From: JBFWVR01 sp050246635
Lineage (GTDB): Bacteria > Acidobacteriota > Vicinamibacteria > Vicinamibacterales > UBA2999
NCBI GenBank assembly: GCA_050246635.1
Contig: JBFWVR010000004.1
Coordinates: 186,001-250,000 of the forward strand
Reading direction: 5' to 3'
DNA length: 64,000 nt
In this document: positions 16,734 to 26,729 of the stretch, one piece after another
How positions within the stretch are numbered: the first letter of the stretch is position 1
How the letters are laid out: each line of letters opens with the position of its first letter
The notes under the pieces: model-generated
Databases searched by the model: none
What the model was told of the DNA's origin: nothing
The model's input: only the letters and a program-made list of their open reading frames with translations
Program-made: the position numbers and the translations under genes

Positions 16734-19700
16734 ATGGACAACCCGTTCTACGAACGCCCGATCGTCAATTCCCCATACGAGTATCCCCGCCGACACTGGG
16801 AACTCGATCCCTCAGGGCAGCCGACGGGCACTCTCCTGGAGCGGCGGCGCAGGGCCGAATTCGTCACGCCAATCCCGAAGCCGAAGAAGCGGAAGGCCGC
16901 GACCGCCCAGGGCGACCTGGACCTGAACGAGGCCGACGGCGTCTCGACCCGGGACCAGAAGTACGACCCGACCCCCATCATCAACGAGCTGCGCCAGCGT
17001 GTGGACACCTGGCGGGCGCTGCCGAACCCGAACCAGTGGCTGGTCACGCCAGAGACGCAGCGCCTGCTCCAGCACTGGCGGCACCACGCCTACAGCGACA
17101 TCCGCCCGTTCTTCTGCCAGGTCGAGGCGGTCGAGACCGCCATCTGGCTCACCGAGGTCGCGCACCAGACGAAGGACGGCAAGCGCTTCCTGGACTGGCT
17201 CGACTCCGCAAACGCGAACGCGAACCCCGGTCTCAGCCGCCTCGCGCTCAAGCTCGCCACCGGCGCGGGCAAGACCACAGTGATGGCGATGCTCATCGCC
17301 TGGCAGACGATCAACGCCGTCCGCCGGCCTGGCAGCAAGCGGTTCACCCGCGGCTTCCTCGTCGTGACGCCAGGCCTGACGATCAAGGACCGCCTGCGTG
17401 TCCTGCAGCCCAACGATCCGGACAGCTACTACGAGAGCCGCGAGCTTGTCCCCGCCGACATGCTGGGGGACATCAGCCGCGCCAAGATCGTCATCACCAA
17501 CTACCACGCGTTCAAGCTGCGCGAGACGCTGGAACTATCCAAGGGTGGACGGGCCCTGCTGCAGGGGCGGGGACCCGAGATCCGGAGCCTCGAGACCGAA
17601 GGGCAGATGCTCCAGAGGGTGATGCCCGAGCTGATGGGGATGCGCGACATCCTCGTCCTGAACGACGAGGCGCATCACTGCTACCGCTCCAAGCCTGCGG
17701 ACGAGGCCGAGGAGGGTGACCTCAAGGGCGAGGACCGTAAAGAGGCCCAGAAGAACGAGGAGGCCGCCCGCCTCTGGATCTCCGGCCTCGAGACGGTGAC
17801 GCGCAAGCTCGGCGTCCACCGCGTCATCGACCTGTCGGCCACGCCGTTCTTCCTTCGCGGCTCCGGCTACGCCGAAGGCACGCTCTTCCCCTGGACCATG
17901 AGCGACTTCTCGCTGATGGACGCCATCGAGTGCGGCATCGTCAAGCTCCCGCGCGTGCCCGTGGCCGAGAACATCCCGGGCAGTGAGATGCCGATGTTCC
18001 GGGTGCTCTGGGAGCACATTGGCCCGAAGATGCCCAAGAAGGGCCGCGGCAAAGGCGGGCAGCTCGATCCGCTGAGCATCCCCCTCGAACTCCAGACGGC
18101 GCTCGAGGCACTCTACGGCCACTACAAGCAGACTTTCGAGCTCTGGCAGAAGGAAGGAATCTCCGTTCCTCCCTGCTTCATCGTCGTCTGCAACAACACT
18201 TCCACGTCGAAGCTGGTCTACGACTACATCTCCGGCTTCGAGCGCGAGAACGACGACGGGTCGAAGACGCTGGAGAATGGGCGGCTGGCGCTGTTCCAGA
18301 ACTTCGACGAGCAAGGCAACGCGATCCCGCGTCCGCGGACGCTGCTCATCGACAGCGAGCAGCTCGAGTCCGGCGACGCGCTCGACGACAACTTCCGGAA
18401 GCTGGCAGCGCCCGAGATCGAGCGCTTCCGCCGGGAGATTGTCGAACGGACCGGCGACCGGCAGGCGGCCGAGAATCTGACCGACCAGGACCTGCTCCGG
18501 GAGGTGATGAACACGGTCGGCAAGCCCGGCCGTCTGGGTAGCTCCATTCGCTGCGTCGTCTCGGTGTCGATGCTGACCGAGGGATGGGACGCCAACACCG
18601 TGACGCATGTGCTGGGTGTCCGCGCCTTCGGCACGCAGCTCCTGTGCGAGCAGGTGATCGGACGTGCCCTCCGGCGCCAGTCCTACGATCTCAACGAACA
18701 GGGCCTCTTCGACGTCGAGTACGCCGACGTCCTCGGCATCCCCTTCGACTTCACGGCCAAGCCCGTCGTTGCGCCTCCACAGAAGCCGCGGCCGACCGTC
18801 CGGGTGCACGCGGTGTCACCGGAGCGGGACGCCTGCGAGATCAGCTTTCCGCGTGTGCTGGGCTACAGGATCGAGCTGCCGAGCGAGCGTCTGGACGCGG
18901 AGTTCACGGACGACTCCACGCTGGAGCTGACGCCGGACATCGTCGGGCCGTCCATCACCAAGAACCAGGGCATCATCGGCGAGGGCGTGGACCTCACGCT
19001 CGTCCACACGAAGGAGCTGCGGCAGTCCACGCTCCTGTTCCACCTCACCAAGCGGTTGCTCTACACGAAGTGGCGCGACCCAGGCGAGGACCCGAAGCTG
19101 CACCTCTTCGGGCAGCTCAAGCGCATCACCCGCGAGTGGCTGGACGAGCACCTGGTCTGCAAGGGCGGCACCTATCCGGCGCAGCTCATGTACCAGGAGC
19201 TGGCCGACATGGCCTGCGAGCGAATCACGCGGGGCATCGTCCAGAAGTTCATCGGCGAGCGACCCGTGAAGCCCGTGCTCGACCCGTACAACCACACTGG
19301 CAACACGGCACACGTGAGCTTCACGACCTCGCGCACCGACAGGTGGGAGACCGACGCGCGCAAGTGCCACGTCAACTGGGTGGTGCTCGACAGCGACTGG
19401 GAGGGCGAGTTCTGCCGCGTGGCCGAAGCGCACCCGCGGGTGCGCGCCTACGTGAAGAACCACAACCTTGGCCTCGAGGTTCCCTACCGCTTCGGCTCCG
19501 AGGCGCGCCGCTACCTCCCCGACTTCATCGTCCTCGTGGACGACGGGCAGGGGGATGACGACCTGCTGCACCTGGTGGTGGAGATCAAGGGCTACCGCCG
19601 CGAGGACGCCAAGGAGAAGAAGGCCACGATGGAGACCTACTGGGTACCAGGGGTGAACAACCTGGCCACCTACGGACGGTGGGCGTTCGCGGAGTTCACG

Positions 19701-19814
19701 GACGTCTACCAGATGGAGGCCGACTTCGCGTCGAAGGTGGCCTCGCACTTCGACGAGATGATCGACGCCGCGGTGGCGCTGCAGGTGCCCGCGCGGACGG
19801 AACCGGCATTCTGA
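16734..19814 (+). CDS. Type III-like restriction subunit (Res): SF2 helicase with C-terminal nuclease
   Basis: A 1026-residue restriction subunit; ATG 16734 (MDNPFYERP) is chosen because upstream codons run into the direct repeat. The order is: N-terminal recognition/linker; SF2 helicase with P-loop TGAGKTTV near residue 175; DEAHH near 311; SATPFF near 368; motif V/VI in SMLTEGWDANT and QVIGRALRR; then a C-terminal PD-(D/E)XK nuclease (YLPDFIVLVDD...VVEIKGYR) near residues 925-955. This layout matches type III Res-like proteins (BPTD_3080-type). The stop overlaps the Mod start (TGATG), so the two subunits are coupled. All key motifs are present, so the enzyme looks intact. Confidence 0.9.
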   Translation: MDNPFYERPIVNSPYEYPRRHWELDPSGQPTGTLLERRRRAEFVTPIPKPKKRKAATAQGDLDLNEADGVSTRDQKYDPTPIINELRQRVDTWRALPNPNQWLVTPETQRLLQHWRHHAYSDIRPFFCQVEAVETAIWLTEVAHQTKDGKRFLDWLDSANANANPGLSRLALKLATGAGKTTVMAMLIAWQTINAVRRPGSKRFTRGFLVVTPGLTIKDRLRVLQPNDPDSYYESRELVPADMLGDISRAKIVITNYHAFKLRETLELSKGGRALLQGRGPEIRSLETEGQMLQRVMPELMGMRDILVLNDEAHHCYRSKPADEAEEGDLKGEDRKEAQKNEEAARLWISGLETVTRKLGVHRVIDLSATPFFLRGSGYAEGTLFPWTMSDFSLMDAIECGIVKLPRVPVAENIPGSEMPMFRVLWEHIGPKMPKKGRGKGGQLDPLSIPLELQTALEALYGHYKQTFELWQKEGISVPPCFIVVCNNTSTSKLVYDYISGFERENDDGSKTLENGRLALFQNFDEQGNAIPRPRTLLIDSEQLESGDALDDNFRKLAAPEIERFRREIVERTGDRQAAENLTDQDLLREVMNTVGKPGRLGSSIRCVVSVSMLTEGWDANTVTHVLGVRAFGTQLLCEQVIGRALRRQSYDLNEQGLFDVEYADVLGIPFDFTAKPVVAPPQKPRPTVRVHAVSPERDACEISFPRVLGYRIELPSERLDAEFTDDSTLELTPDIVGPSITKNQGIIGEGVDLTLVHTKELRQSTLLFHLTKRLLYTKWRDPGEDPKLHLFGQLKRITREWLDEHLVCKGGTYPAQLMYQELADMACERITRGIVQKFIGERPVKPVLDPYNHTGNTAHVSFTTSRTDRWETDARKCHVNWVVLDSDWEGEFCRVAEAHPRVRAYVKNHNLGLEVPYRFGSEARRYLPDFIVLVDDGQGDDDLLHLVVEIKGYRREDAKEKKATMETYWVPGVNNLATYGRWAFAEFTDVYQMEADFASKVASHFDEMIDAAVALQVPARTEPAF

Positions 19815-22639
19815 TGGCCAAGAAAAAGACCCCCAAGGAAGTCGAGGCGCTGCGCCACGACGAGGCATCGCGCCGCAACATCCCGACGGCGGAGTTCCAG
19901 TCGGTCATGGCGAAGGAGGAGCAGAGCCCGATTCGCGTCGCCTACGAGCGGCGCAACCGCGATCTGGACCCCCAGCTTGTGTGGCGGGGCAAAGACGAGC
20001 AGGACTGGTCGGACCTCGTCGTGCCGGCGCCGCCGCTCTTCATCCAGGAGAAGGTCCATCCGAAGGCCCTGATCGACGACCTGCTGCGCCGGAGCAAGCA
20101 GAAGGAAGCCGAGAAGGCGGCTGAATCGACGGGTTTCCAGGCGGATCTTTTCGCCGACTTCAACGGCCTGCCGAGCGAGGACGCGAAGACCGAGTTCTAC
20201 CAGCATGACGCCAACTGGACGAACCGGATGATCCTGGGCGACAGCCTGCAGGTGATGGCGTCGCTCGCCGAGCGAGAGGGCCTGCGTGGGCACGTCCAGT
20301 GCATCTACATGGACCCTCCCTACGGCATCAAGTTCAACAGCAACTTCCAGTGGTCCACGACGAGCCGCGACGTGAAGGACGGCGCCGTGGACCACATTAC
20401 TCGCGAGCCGGAGCAGGTCAAGGCGTTCCGGGACACGTGGCGCGACGGGATCCACTCGTACCTGACGTACCTGCGAGATCGGCTGACCGTGGCGAGAGAC
20501 CTGCTGAGCGAATCTGGATCGGTCTTTGTTCAGATCGGTGACGAGAACGTGCACCGAGTTCGGGCGCTGATGGACGAAGTATTCGGTGAATCAAACCTGA
20601 TCTCAGAGATTTGTGTCCAGAAGACCGGGGGGCAGGAGACAAGCTACCTCTCCAACGTCGCGGACTACCTGCTGTGGTACGGCAGAACACGACATGCCAC
20701 CAAGTACCGGCAAGTCTACCTAAGGAAAACACTAGGTATTGGTGAGGGAAGCGGACAGCGATACGACCGAGTTGAGTTGCCGAGTGGTCAGCGGGTCTCT
20801 CTGGCTAGCGTCGATTCCGGCGGTGAGGGGCGACTTCCTGAAGGGGCGAGATCATACCGCCTCACGAGTCTGATCTCGAGCGGTATCAGAACCAACACCA
20901 CTACTAGTTGGAGCTTCCGCGGCAGGTCGTTCCACTCGGGTACAACCTCCAACTGGAAGACTTCCCTTAAGGGCCTCGACAGTCTCGCTCGCGCTGGTCG
21001 AATTGAAGACAGACGGGCCAGCGTCGAGTACGTGCGGTATCTGGATGATTTCCGTGCGTACCCGATCTCGAACATCTGGACTGACGTAGCCGGAGCAGCG
21101 GGCAAGGTCTACGTCGTTCAGACCAGCTCGACGATCGTTCAGCGCTGTCTTCTCATGGCAACTGACCCGGGTGACTTGGTGCTGGATCCCACGTGTGGCT
21201 CCGGCACAACAGCCGTTGCAGCCGAGCAGGGGGGGCGTCGCTGGATCACCATTGACACTTCCCGTGTCGCGCTCGCGTTGGCCCGTGCGCGCATCATGGG
21301 CGCGCGGTATCCATACTTTCTGCTGGCCGACAGCCCAGACGGCCGGCGCAAGGAAGCGGAGATCACCCGCACGGTGCCGTCAGAGGCACCCACGCGCGGC
21401 GACATCCGACACGGCTTCGTCTACGAGCGCCTCCCGCATATCACGCTGAAGTCGATCGCCAACAACGCCGAGATCGACGTCATCTGGGAGCGGTTTCAGG
21501 AAGCGCTCGAGCCGCTGCGCGCGAAGCTGAATGGAGCGCTTGGCAAGACGTGGGAGGAATGGGAGATCCCGCGCGAGGCGGACGACAGGTGGCCGGCCGA
21601 CGCGAAGAAGGCGCACGCCGCGTGGTGGGAGCAGCGCATCGCGCGGCAGAACGAGATCGACGCGTCGATTGCGGCGAAGGCGGACTATGAGTTCCTTTAC
21701 GACCGCCCCTACGAGGACAACAAGAAGGTCAGGGTCGCTGGGCCGTTCACGGTCGAGAGCCTGGCTCCGCACCGTGTGCTTGGGGTGGACGAGAATGACG
21801 AGCTGCTCGACAGCCTGGCCGAGACCAAGCCCTTGCATGGCGAGGGCCAGGATTTCGTCACGGTCGTGCTCGAAAACCTGAGGACGGCCGGTGTCCAACA
21901 GGCCCACAAGGACGATAAGGTCGTCTTTTCGTCCATCACGCCTTGGCCCGGCCAGTTCATCTGCGCCGAGGGGCGGTACACGGAGGGCGACGGCGGCCAG
22001 GAGAGGCGGGCGGCGATCTTCGTCGGCCCGGAGTTCGGCACCGTCTCCCGCCCGGACCTCGTCGCCGCCGCGCGCGAGGCCGGCGACGCCGACTTCGACG
22101 TCCTCGTCGCCTGTGCGTTCAACTACGACGCCCACTCCTCGGATTTCAACAAGCTGGGCCGCATCCCCGTCCTCAAGGCGCGGATGAACGCCGACCTCCA
22201 CATGGCCGGCGAGCTGAAGAACACCGGCAAGGGAAACCTGTTTGTCATCTTCGGCGAGCCCGACATCGAGATCCTACCCGCCGAAGCCGGAACGCCGGAG
22301 GCGGCCAACAAGATTCGCGTGAGGATCAACGGAGTCGACGTCTTCCACCCTAACACCGGCGAGGTGAGAAGCGACGGCCCGGACGGCATTGCCTGCTGGT
22401 TCATCGACACCGACTACAACGAAGAGAGCTTCTTCGTCCGCCATGCCTATTTCCTCGGCGCCAACGATCCGTACAAGGCGCTCAAGACGACGCTGAAGGC
22501 CGAGATCAACGAAGAAGCCTGGCAGTCTCTGCACAGCGCCGTGTCGCGGCCATTCGACAAACCCACTTCCGGCCGCATTGCGGTGAAGGTGATCAACCAC
22601 CTCGGCGACGAGGTGATGAAGGTGTTCAGGGTGGAGTAA
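19814..22639 (+). CDS. Type III-like adenine-specific DNA methyltransferase (Mod)
   Basis: A 941-residue DNA methyltransferase starting at ATG 19814, overlapping the Res stop. DPPYGIKF (motif IV) near residue 166 comes before DPTCGSGTT (motif I, AdoMet binding) near residue 458, the beta-class order of N6-adenine or N4-cytosine enzymes; DPPY favours adenine. The region between them should include the target-recognition domain. It is longer than classical type III Mod (~650 residues): about 450 residues follow motif I, with unassigned alpha/beta content (VLVACAFNYDAH, NLFVIFGEPDIEI). It provides self-DNA marking for the Res nuclease. A UvrD-like helicase gene follows after 26 bp. Confidence 0.9.
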   Translation: MAKKKTPKEVEALRHDEASRRNIPTAEFQSVMAKEEQSPIRVAYERRNRDLDPQLVWRGKDEQDWSDLVVPAPPLFIQEKVHPKALIDDLLRRSKQKEAEKAAESTGFQADLFADFNGLPSEDAKTEFYQHDANWTNRMILGDSLQVMASLAEREGLRGHVQCIYMDPPYGIKFNSNFQWSTTSRDVKDGAVDHITREPEQVKAFRDTWRDGIHSYLTYLRDRLTVARDLLSESGSVFVQIGDENVHRVRALMDEVFGESNLISEICVQKTGGQETSYLSNVADYLLWYGRTRHATKYRQVYLRKTLGIGEGSGQRYDRVELPSGQRVSLASVDSGGEGRLPEGARSYRLTSLISSGIRTNTTTSWSFRGRSFHSGTTSNWKTSLKGLDSLARAGRIEDRRASVEYVRYLDDFRAYPISNIWTDVAGAAGKVYVVQTSSTIVQRCLLMATDPGDLVLDPTCGSGTTAVAAEQGGRRWITIDTSRVALALARARIMGARYPYFLLADSPDGRRKEAEITRTVPSEAPTRGDIRHGFVYERLPHITLKSIANNAEIDVIWERFQEALEPLRAKLNGALGKTWEEWEIPREADDRWPADAKKAHAAWWEQRIARQNEIDASIAAKADYEFLYDRPYEDNKKVRVAGPFTVESLAPHRVLGVDENDELLDSLAETKPLHGEGQDFVTVVLENLRTAGVQQAHKDDKVVFSSITPWPGQFICAEGRYTEGDGGQERRAAIFVGPEFGTVSRPDLVAAAREAGDADFDVLVACAFNYDAHSSDFNKLGRIPVLKARMNADLHMAGELKNTGKGNLFVIFGEPDIEILPAEAGTPEAANKIRVRINGVDVFHPNTGEVRSDGPDGIACWFIDTDYNEESFFVRHAYFLGANDPYKALKTTLKAEINEEAWQSLHSAVSRPFDKPTSGRIAVKVINHLGDEVMKVFRVE

Positions 22640-22665
22640 GCGTTCGAATCCGTAGCGGAGGACCG

Positions 22666-24804
22666 ATGCTGCCAGAGCAGAACGCGGCCGATCTCGAATT
22701 CGTCGACATCTTCACAGGCGACGGCGCGGCTGAGGCGAAGGTGGGTCGAATCCTCGAGACATACTCAGTCAGCGGTGCGGCGCCACTCGAACCCTTTGCA
22801 CCGGAGATGGATGAGGCCCAACGGCGATTCGTCTTCTCCGAATCCTCCACGATCCGACTCCTTGCCCCGGCCGGTTCGGGCAAGACTCAGTCGATCGCAA
22901 ACCGCATTGTCCACACCGTCGACGCTGGCACTCTCGCGCGCCGCGTGTTGCTGCTGACATTCGACAACGCTGCAAGGGCAACGTTGGCCGACCGGGTGTC
23001 AACCCTGCTGAAGGAGAGAGGGCACTCCGAAATTCCGACAGTCCTCACCCTAAACAGCTATGGCAACGGCTTGCTCAGGCAGGATCTGCGCGAGGAAGTG
23101 CCGCACCTGTCGCTCGGCGAAGACCTTCCGCGCCATCAAGGCGCAATTGTTCGAGGGGCTCTCAAGGAGCTTCGCAAGAAGAAGCCTGAGGTCAACGCAG
23201 TATTGCCAGCCAAGCTGGCTGCGTCGGTCTACTGCCAGCTCTTCAGCTTGCTCAAGAACGAGATCGTAACACCGCAGTCCGTCGGGACGCCGGAAGGAAA
23301 GCGGCTGTTCCTGGACCTGGTGGGCCGGGTACCGGCGTTCAGACCGTGGATCGAGCCGTGGCGGGGGCACCCAGAGGGAACGGCGCGCGTCCGAACGGCC
23401 CTGAATGCGATCGTGACGTTGTTCGGGCGCTACTGGACGGGTATGCGGCAAGACGGACGAATGGACTTCGATGATCAAAAGCTCCTGCCGTACCTTGCAT
23501 TGTCGGCGAATCCAGGCCTCGCTCGAACCGTGCGAGCACATCACGATGTCGTGATCGTCGACGAGTTTCAAGACATCAACCGTCTGGACTTCGCCCTCAT
23601 CATGCTGGTCTCGGAGGGGGCCGAGCTGGTTGTGGTTGGCGACGATGACCAGGCGATCTACGCGTTCAGGGGATGCTCGCCACGGTACATTGTCGACTTC
23701 GAGTCGCTGTCTGGCAGGCCCACGGAAACCTGCATTCTCGACATCAACTACCGATCGCCTGCGAACGTGGTCGACCTGTCGCAGCGCTTGATCTCGCACA
23801 ACACGAACCGTGTAAACAAGCGCAGCCGCAGTCGCGACGGAGCGCCCATAGCCGATGTCGAGCTGTGGCACAGTGTCAACAGTGCCTCCGAAGCACAGAT
23901 CATTGCGCGAGCGGTCAAACGCGTCATCAGTGCCGGGAAAGGGAAAGTTGACTACGGCGATGTTGCAGTGCTGTTCCGGATGAACGCTCAGAGCCTGCCG
24001 CTGCAGCTTGCGTTGATCCTGAACGAGGTGCCTTACCACTGCCGTCGCGAAGACAACGTGCTGCTCTCGGAGGCAATGGGGCGAATACTACGGTTGTTTG
24101 CGGTTCACCTCGCGCTCGGCGCCGGCCAGCCAGTCTCGGAGCCACAGGATGCGGAGCTCCTCTATGAGAGCCACTTCAGGTGGAACATCGCCAAGAATCG
24201 GGAGCGATTCGTTGCCCTCACCCGAACGACGGGTCACGTGGTGGCTGCAGCGCGCCAACTCGAGCAGTCGGACTCGAAGTGGACGGGTTTTCCGGATGCG
24301 ATTGCTGGACTCGGCGGGAGACGGTCCGCGGCCGGGGTGATCGAATACATCGGCCAGAACTTCAGGAATCTGCGAGGCGTAGTGGGCACACTCGAGGATG
24401 CCATCGATGGCCATGTTCCGATGGGCGAGCTGCTGGATCTGGCGGGACGATTCCGTGGCACTTCGGGGGAGTTCCTGGAGACGCTTCAGCGTCTCACCGA
24501 CAAGGCGCAGGCGGGCTTGTTCGCCACGGGGGAATCGGACGGGGTCAACCTCCTGACTTACTTCAGGGCTAAGGGCCGTCAGTGGCACACTGTCTTCCTT
24601 CCGGGCGTCAACGAGCGAGTCATTCCCGATCCTCGTGCGCAGGTGGAGGACGAACGCCGGTTGTTCTACGTCGCCGTCACTCGTTCCACCGCCAATCTGG
24701 TATTGTCCTACGTCCGAACAGCGGTGAGAGAGAAGGTGACGCCGAGTCGGTTCTTGGCCGAACTGGGCGTCGGAGATGCGCGCGAACGACGTTCCCTGAC
24801 ATAG
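22666..24804 (+). CDS. UvrD/Rep-like superfamily 1 DNA helicase
   Basis: A 712-residue SF1A helicase. After an ~50-residue leader come Walker A LLAPAGSGKTQ, motif Ia LLLTFDNAA, motif II VIVDEFQDIN, motif III GDDDQAIYAFRG, motif IV NYRSP, and motif VI VAVTRS near the end. It is shorter in the 2B region than UvrD. It lies 26 bp downstream of the Mod gene on the same strand, so it is probably co-transcribed with the Res-Mod pair and may clear or process cut DNA or form a third component. It could also be an unrelated repair helicase that landed in the island. Confidence 0.88.
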   Translation: MLPEQNAADLEFVDIFTGDGAAEAKVGRILETYSVSGAAPLEPFAPEMDEAQRRFVFSESSTIRLLAPAGSGKTQSIANRIVHTVDAGTLARRVLLLTFDNAARATLADRVSTLLKERGHSEIPTVLTLNSYGNGLLRQDLREEVPHLSLGEDLPRHQGAIVRGALKELRKKKPEVNAVLPAKLAASVYCQLFSLLKNEIVTPQSVGTPEGKRLFLDLVGRVPAFRPWIEPWRGHPEGTARVRTALNAIVTLFGRYWTGMRQDGRMDFDDQKLLPYLALSANPGLARTVRAHHDVVIVDEFQDINRLDFALIMLVSEGAELVVVGDDDQAIYAFRGCSPRYIVDFESLSGRPTETCILDINYRSPANVVDLSQRLISHNTNRVNKRSRSRDGAPIADVELWHSVNSASEAQIIARAVKRVISAGKGKVDYGDVAVLFRMNAQSLPLQLALILNEVPYHCRREDNVLLSEAMGRILRLFAVHLALGAGQPVSEPQDAELLYESHFRWNIAKNRERFVALTRTTGHVVAAARQLEQSDSKWTGFPDAIAGLGGRRSAAGVIEYIGQNFRNLRGVVGTLEDAIDGHVPMGELLDLAGRFRGTSGEFLETLQRLTDKAQAGLFATGESDGVNLLTYFRAKGRQWHTVFLPGVNERVIPDPRAQVEDERRLFYVAVTRSTANLVLSYVRTAVREKVTPSRFLAELGVGDARERRSLT

Positions 24805-25133
24805 CCGCCGGTGTCGCGCTCGAACCACGTCCCGGTATCTCACTTGCAGGTGAGTTGAGCGGGCGTCAGAGCGTGGTGAGGATGTCGCGTCCTGACGACG
24901 GCGCGCGTCTGCTTGCTCGAGCATGTCCGCGTGGCTCGCGTAGCACCGACACCACGCCAGCCTAGAAGGTGCAAGTTAACTGCAGCGGAGCTCGATGTCC
25001 CTGTCCCCGGCGCTGGTTCCGGGGCAGGGCAACGGCATGTTCCCAAATGCTGCGGCGCCGTTGCGCGCAATGTGCAGAGCAGCTCTGGTCGGTCCACCAC
25101 GACAGGGCAATGACCCGGCGGTCCGACTCAGAA
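24805..25133. other. Noncoding gap with no recognisable element
   Basis: These 329 bp lie between two convergent genes. I see no open frame with coding character, no member of the palindrome or tandem-repeat families and no strong hairpin with a T-tract. This is the right edge of the defence island. Confidence 0.5.
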
Positions 25134-25661
25134 TCAACCAAGTACGAAATAGGCTAGCGCCGCAACCGTTCCCGAGCTGGCCGCGAGCATCAGAACGAGC
25201 CCCAGTACGACTAGAGCGATATTACTGATCGCATTCGACGGACGGGAAGAAGTGGGCATAGGAGGTTCGAGGGCCACGATGCGTTGCGGCCTCGCGCGAT
25301 ATCGGTCAAGATTCAGCGGGGTACTGTTACGAATCGACAGGGTCGTAGCGGCCCACAACAGCGCGACTGCCAGGACGAGCAGCCATAGCGGATAAACCCG
25401 AAGCCGGAAGAGCACTGTCCAACCGATCCACGCTGCAGCCCAAGCACCTGTCGCCAGGACGATGCCGCAGCCGCCAGCTGTGAACCGCGCAACGATCCAT
25501 AGCAATTCTGCCGCTCTTCGAGCCTGACCCTCAACACCGCCAGTATCCTCGAAATCTGATTCCAGCGCCCATGCAGCCGCCTTCGCCCACTCAGATACGC
25601 GCCAGGCGCAAACCCCCACCAGCCCTAGCAGCGCAGCGTAACGTGCTAGCGTCCAGTCCAC
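25134..25661 (-). CDS. Hypothetical membrane protein, about four TM helices
   Basis: A 175-residue membrane protein from GTG 25661, chosen because GAAGGAG lies 8 bp upstream; longer in-frame starts would cover the remains of the DUF5615 toxin. Predicted helices: YAALLGLVGVCAWRV, GGCGIVLATGAWAAAWIGW, LWLLVLAVALLWAAT, and ISNIALVVLGLVLMLAAS. The loop between the first two is acidic and amphipathic (ALESDFEDTGG). No known family is recognised. It stands alone between the UvrD-like helicase (convergent) and the toxin-antitoxin debris. A role as a membrane effector of the island is possible, but nothing in the sequence shows it. Confidence 0.6.
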   Translation of the reverse strand: MDWTLARYAALLGLVGVCAWRVSEWAKAAAWALESDFEDTGGVEGQARRAAELLWIVARFTAGGCGIVLATGAWAAAWIGWTVLFRLRVYPLWLLVLAVALLWAATTLSIRNSTPLNLDRYRARPQRIVALEPPMPTSSRPSNAISNIALVVLGLVLMLAASSGTVAALAYFVLG

Positions 25662-25770
25662 GGTCGACACTCCTTCGATGACGACAACTAGGCGTGCTGT
25701 TCGCCAAGGGCCAGCCTGCTTCCATGATAGAAGCTTGACTATGACAAGCTGCGAACGATCTCGTCTCTGG

Positions 25771-25905
25771 TCAGTTCGCAGTTGCGGAGTGGCCGCACGC
25801 AACGGGGCCGAGACGTTCACTCTGGAACCGATCGACTTCGTGGCAGAGGCCGGTCAGCGGTTGGACGAGTGCGCGGGGAAGGTTCTCGTCCAGCTTGAGC
25901 CTCAA
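25771..25905 (-). pseudogene. Truncated DUF5615 PIN-like toxin fragment
   Basis: The frame starts at TTG 25905, overlapping the DUF433 stop (TTGA), and reads LRLKLDENLPRALVQPLTG, the characteristic first strand and Asp of DUF5615 PIN-like toxins. After HEVDR the sequence loses family character and stops at 25771, after only 44 residues instead of about 110. The catalytic acidic residues later in the domain are missing. It is the toxin half of a DUF433-DUF5615 pair, now inactive. Confidence 0.7.
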
Positions 25906-26137
25906 CGCCCGCGGGCCTCGGGGATGGGCAGATCTTCCTGCGCGGAGGCCGCCGCAAAGGCAATGGCGGCCCGAACGTCCTCTGCCGTCAGAGTGGGGAA
26001 ATCCCCGAGGATCTCTTCCGTCGTTGCGCCCTCGGCCAGGCTCGCGAGCACCGTGCGCAGGGTCACACGCGTTCGCGAATGACCGCCTCGCCGCCTGCGA
26101 CGCGCGGGTCCCGGACGATGCGATCGTTGAAATCCAT
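25902..26137 (-). pseudogene. DUF433 antitoxin gene with a one-base frameshift
   Basis: The gene starts at ATG 26137 (or 26143) with MDFNDRIVRDPRVAGGEAVI, then runs into a stop just after RERV. The rest (RVTLRTVLASLAEG...EDLPIPEARGR) lies in the next frame down to the stop at 25902. Joining the frames near 26070 by restoring one base gives the DUF433 consensus GTRVTLRTVL and a 78-residue protein of normal length. DUF433 proteins are HTH-type antitoxins paired with DUF5615 toxins, as seen here. Either true decay or a single-base sequence error explains the shift; the decayed toxin next to it favours decay. Confidence 0.8.
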
Positions 26138-26160
26138 GGTCATTGGGCCTTGGCCCCATT

Positions 26161-26547
26161 CTACGCCCGTCGGCCAGGAGGAGTCCGGGAGGACGCCGCC
26201 CGCTCCTCGTCCAGGATCTCCTTGGGGATGTGGCTTGGCTCCGGAGGTAAGCCGCGCTCTTCCAGGAACGCGTTCCGCTTTCGTTCGACCTCACGCATCC
26301 GCTCGAGCAGACCGGGTGTCTTCCGGTACATGGCGAGCTGCTCCTGGTAGTTGTAGTCATCAAGGGCCTCCCGGCGCGCTCTGTCGACCTCCCGCGCGTA
26401 GTCGGCTTGCAGACGTTCGCCTGACGCGCCGGTTGGCGACGCCTCTGGCGTCAGGACTCTTTCCAGCAGCGACACCTTCCGTTCCAGCCGCGCAACGGCG
26501 CGTCTCAGCGACGCCACCGACTCCGTCGACTGCGTGCGTCCGCCCAT
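26161..26547 (-). CDS. Hypothetical charged coiled-coil protein
   Basis: A 128-residue protein with ATG at 26547 preceded by GGGAGG. The first 40 residues hold a clear heptad-type coiled coil (VASLRRAVARLERKVSLLER), followed by a Ser/Gly linker and a second charged helical part (AREVDRARREALDDYNYQEQ). There is no signal peptide or membrane segment. I recognise no family. It lies 18-24 bp upstream of the broken DUF433 antitoxin gene on the same strand and may have been part of the same transcript. Confidence 0.55.
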   Translation of the reverse strand: MGGRTQSTESVASLRRAVARLERKVSLLERVLTPEASPTGASGERLQADYAREVDRARREALDDYNYQEQLAMYRKTPGLLERMREVERKRNAFLEERGLPPEPSHIPKEILDEERAASSRTPPGRRA

Positions 26548-26729
26548 CCCGCCCTCCCGGACGACGACGGTAGCATCGTCGGGGCGGACGGCGTTCGCCC
26601 GAAGTGCGGCTGTGCACGAATAGGGCGAGTGATAGCGCGGGGCGGGTGCACGCTGGCGCGCCTAAGCGTTAGGATTCAACTTGTCCGGGCCTATGCCGAG
26701 GTCTACCATCTCGAAAAGGAGGACCGCGC

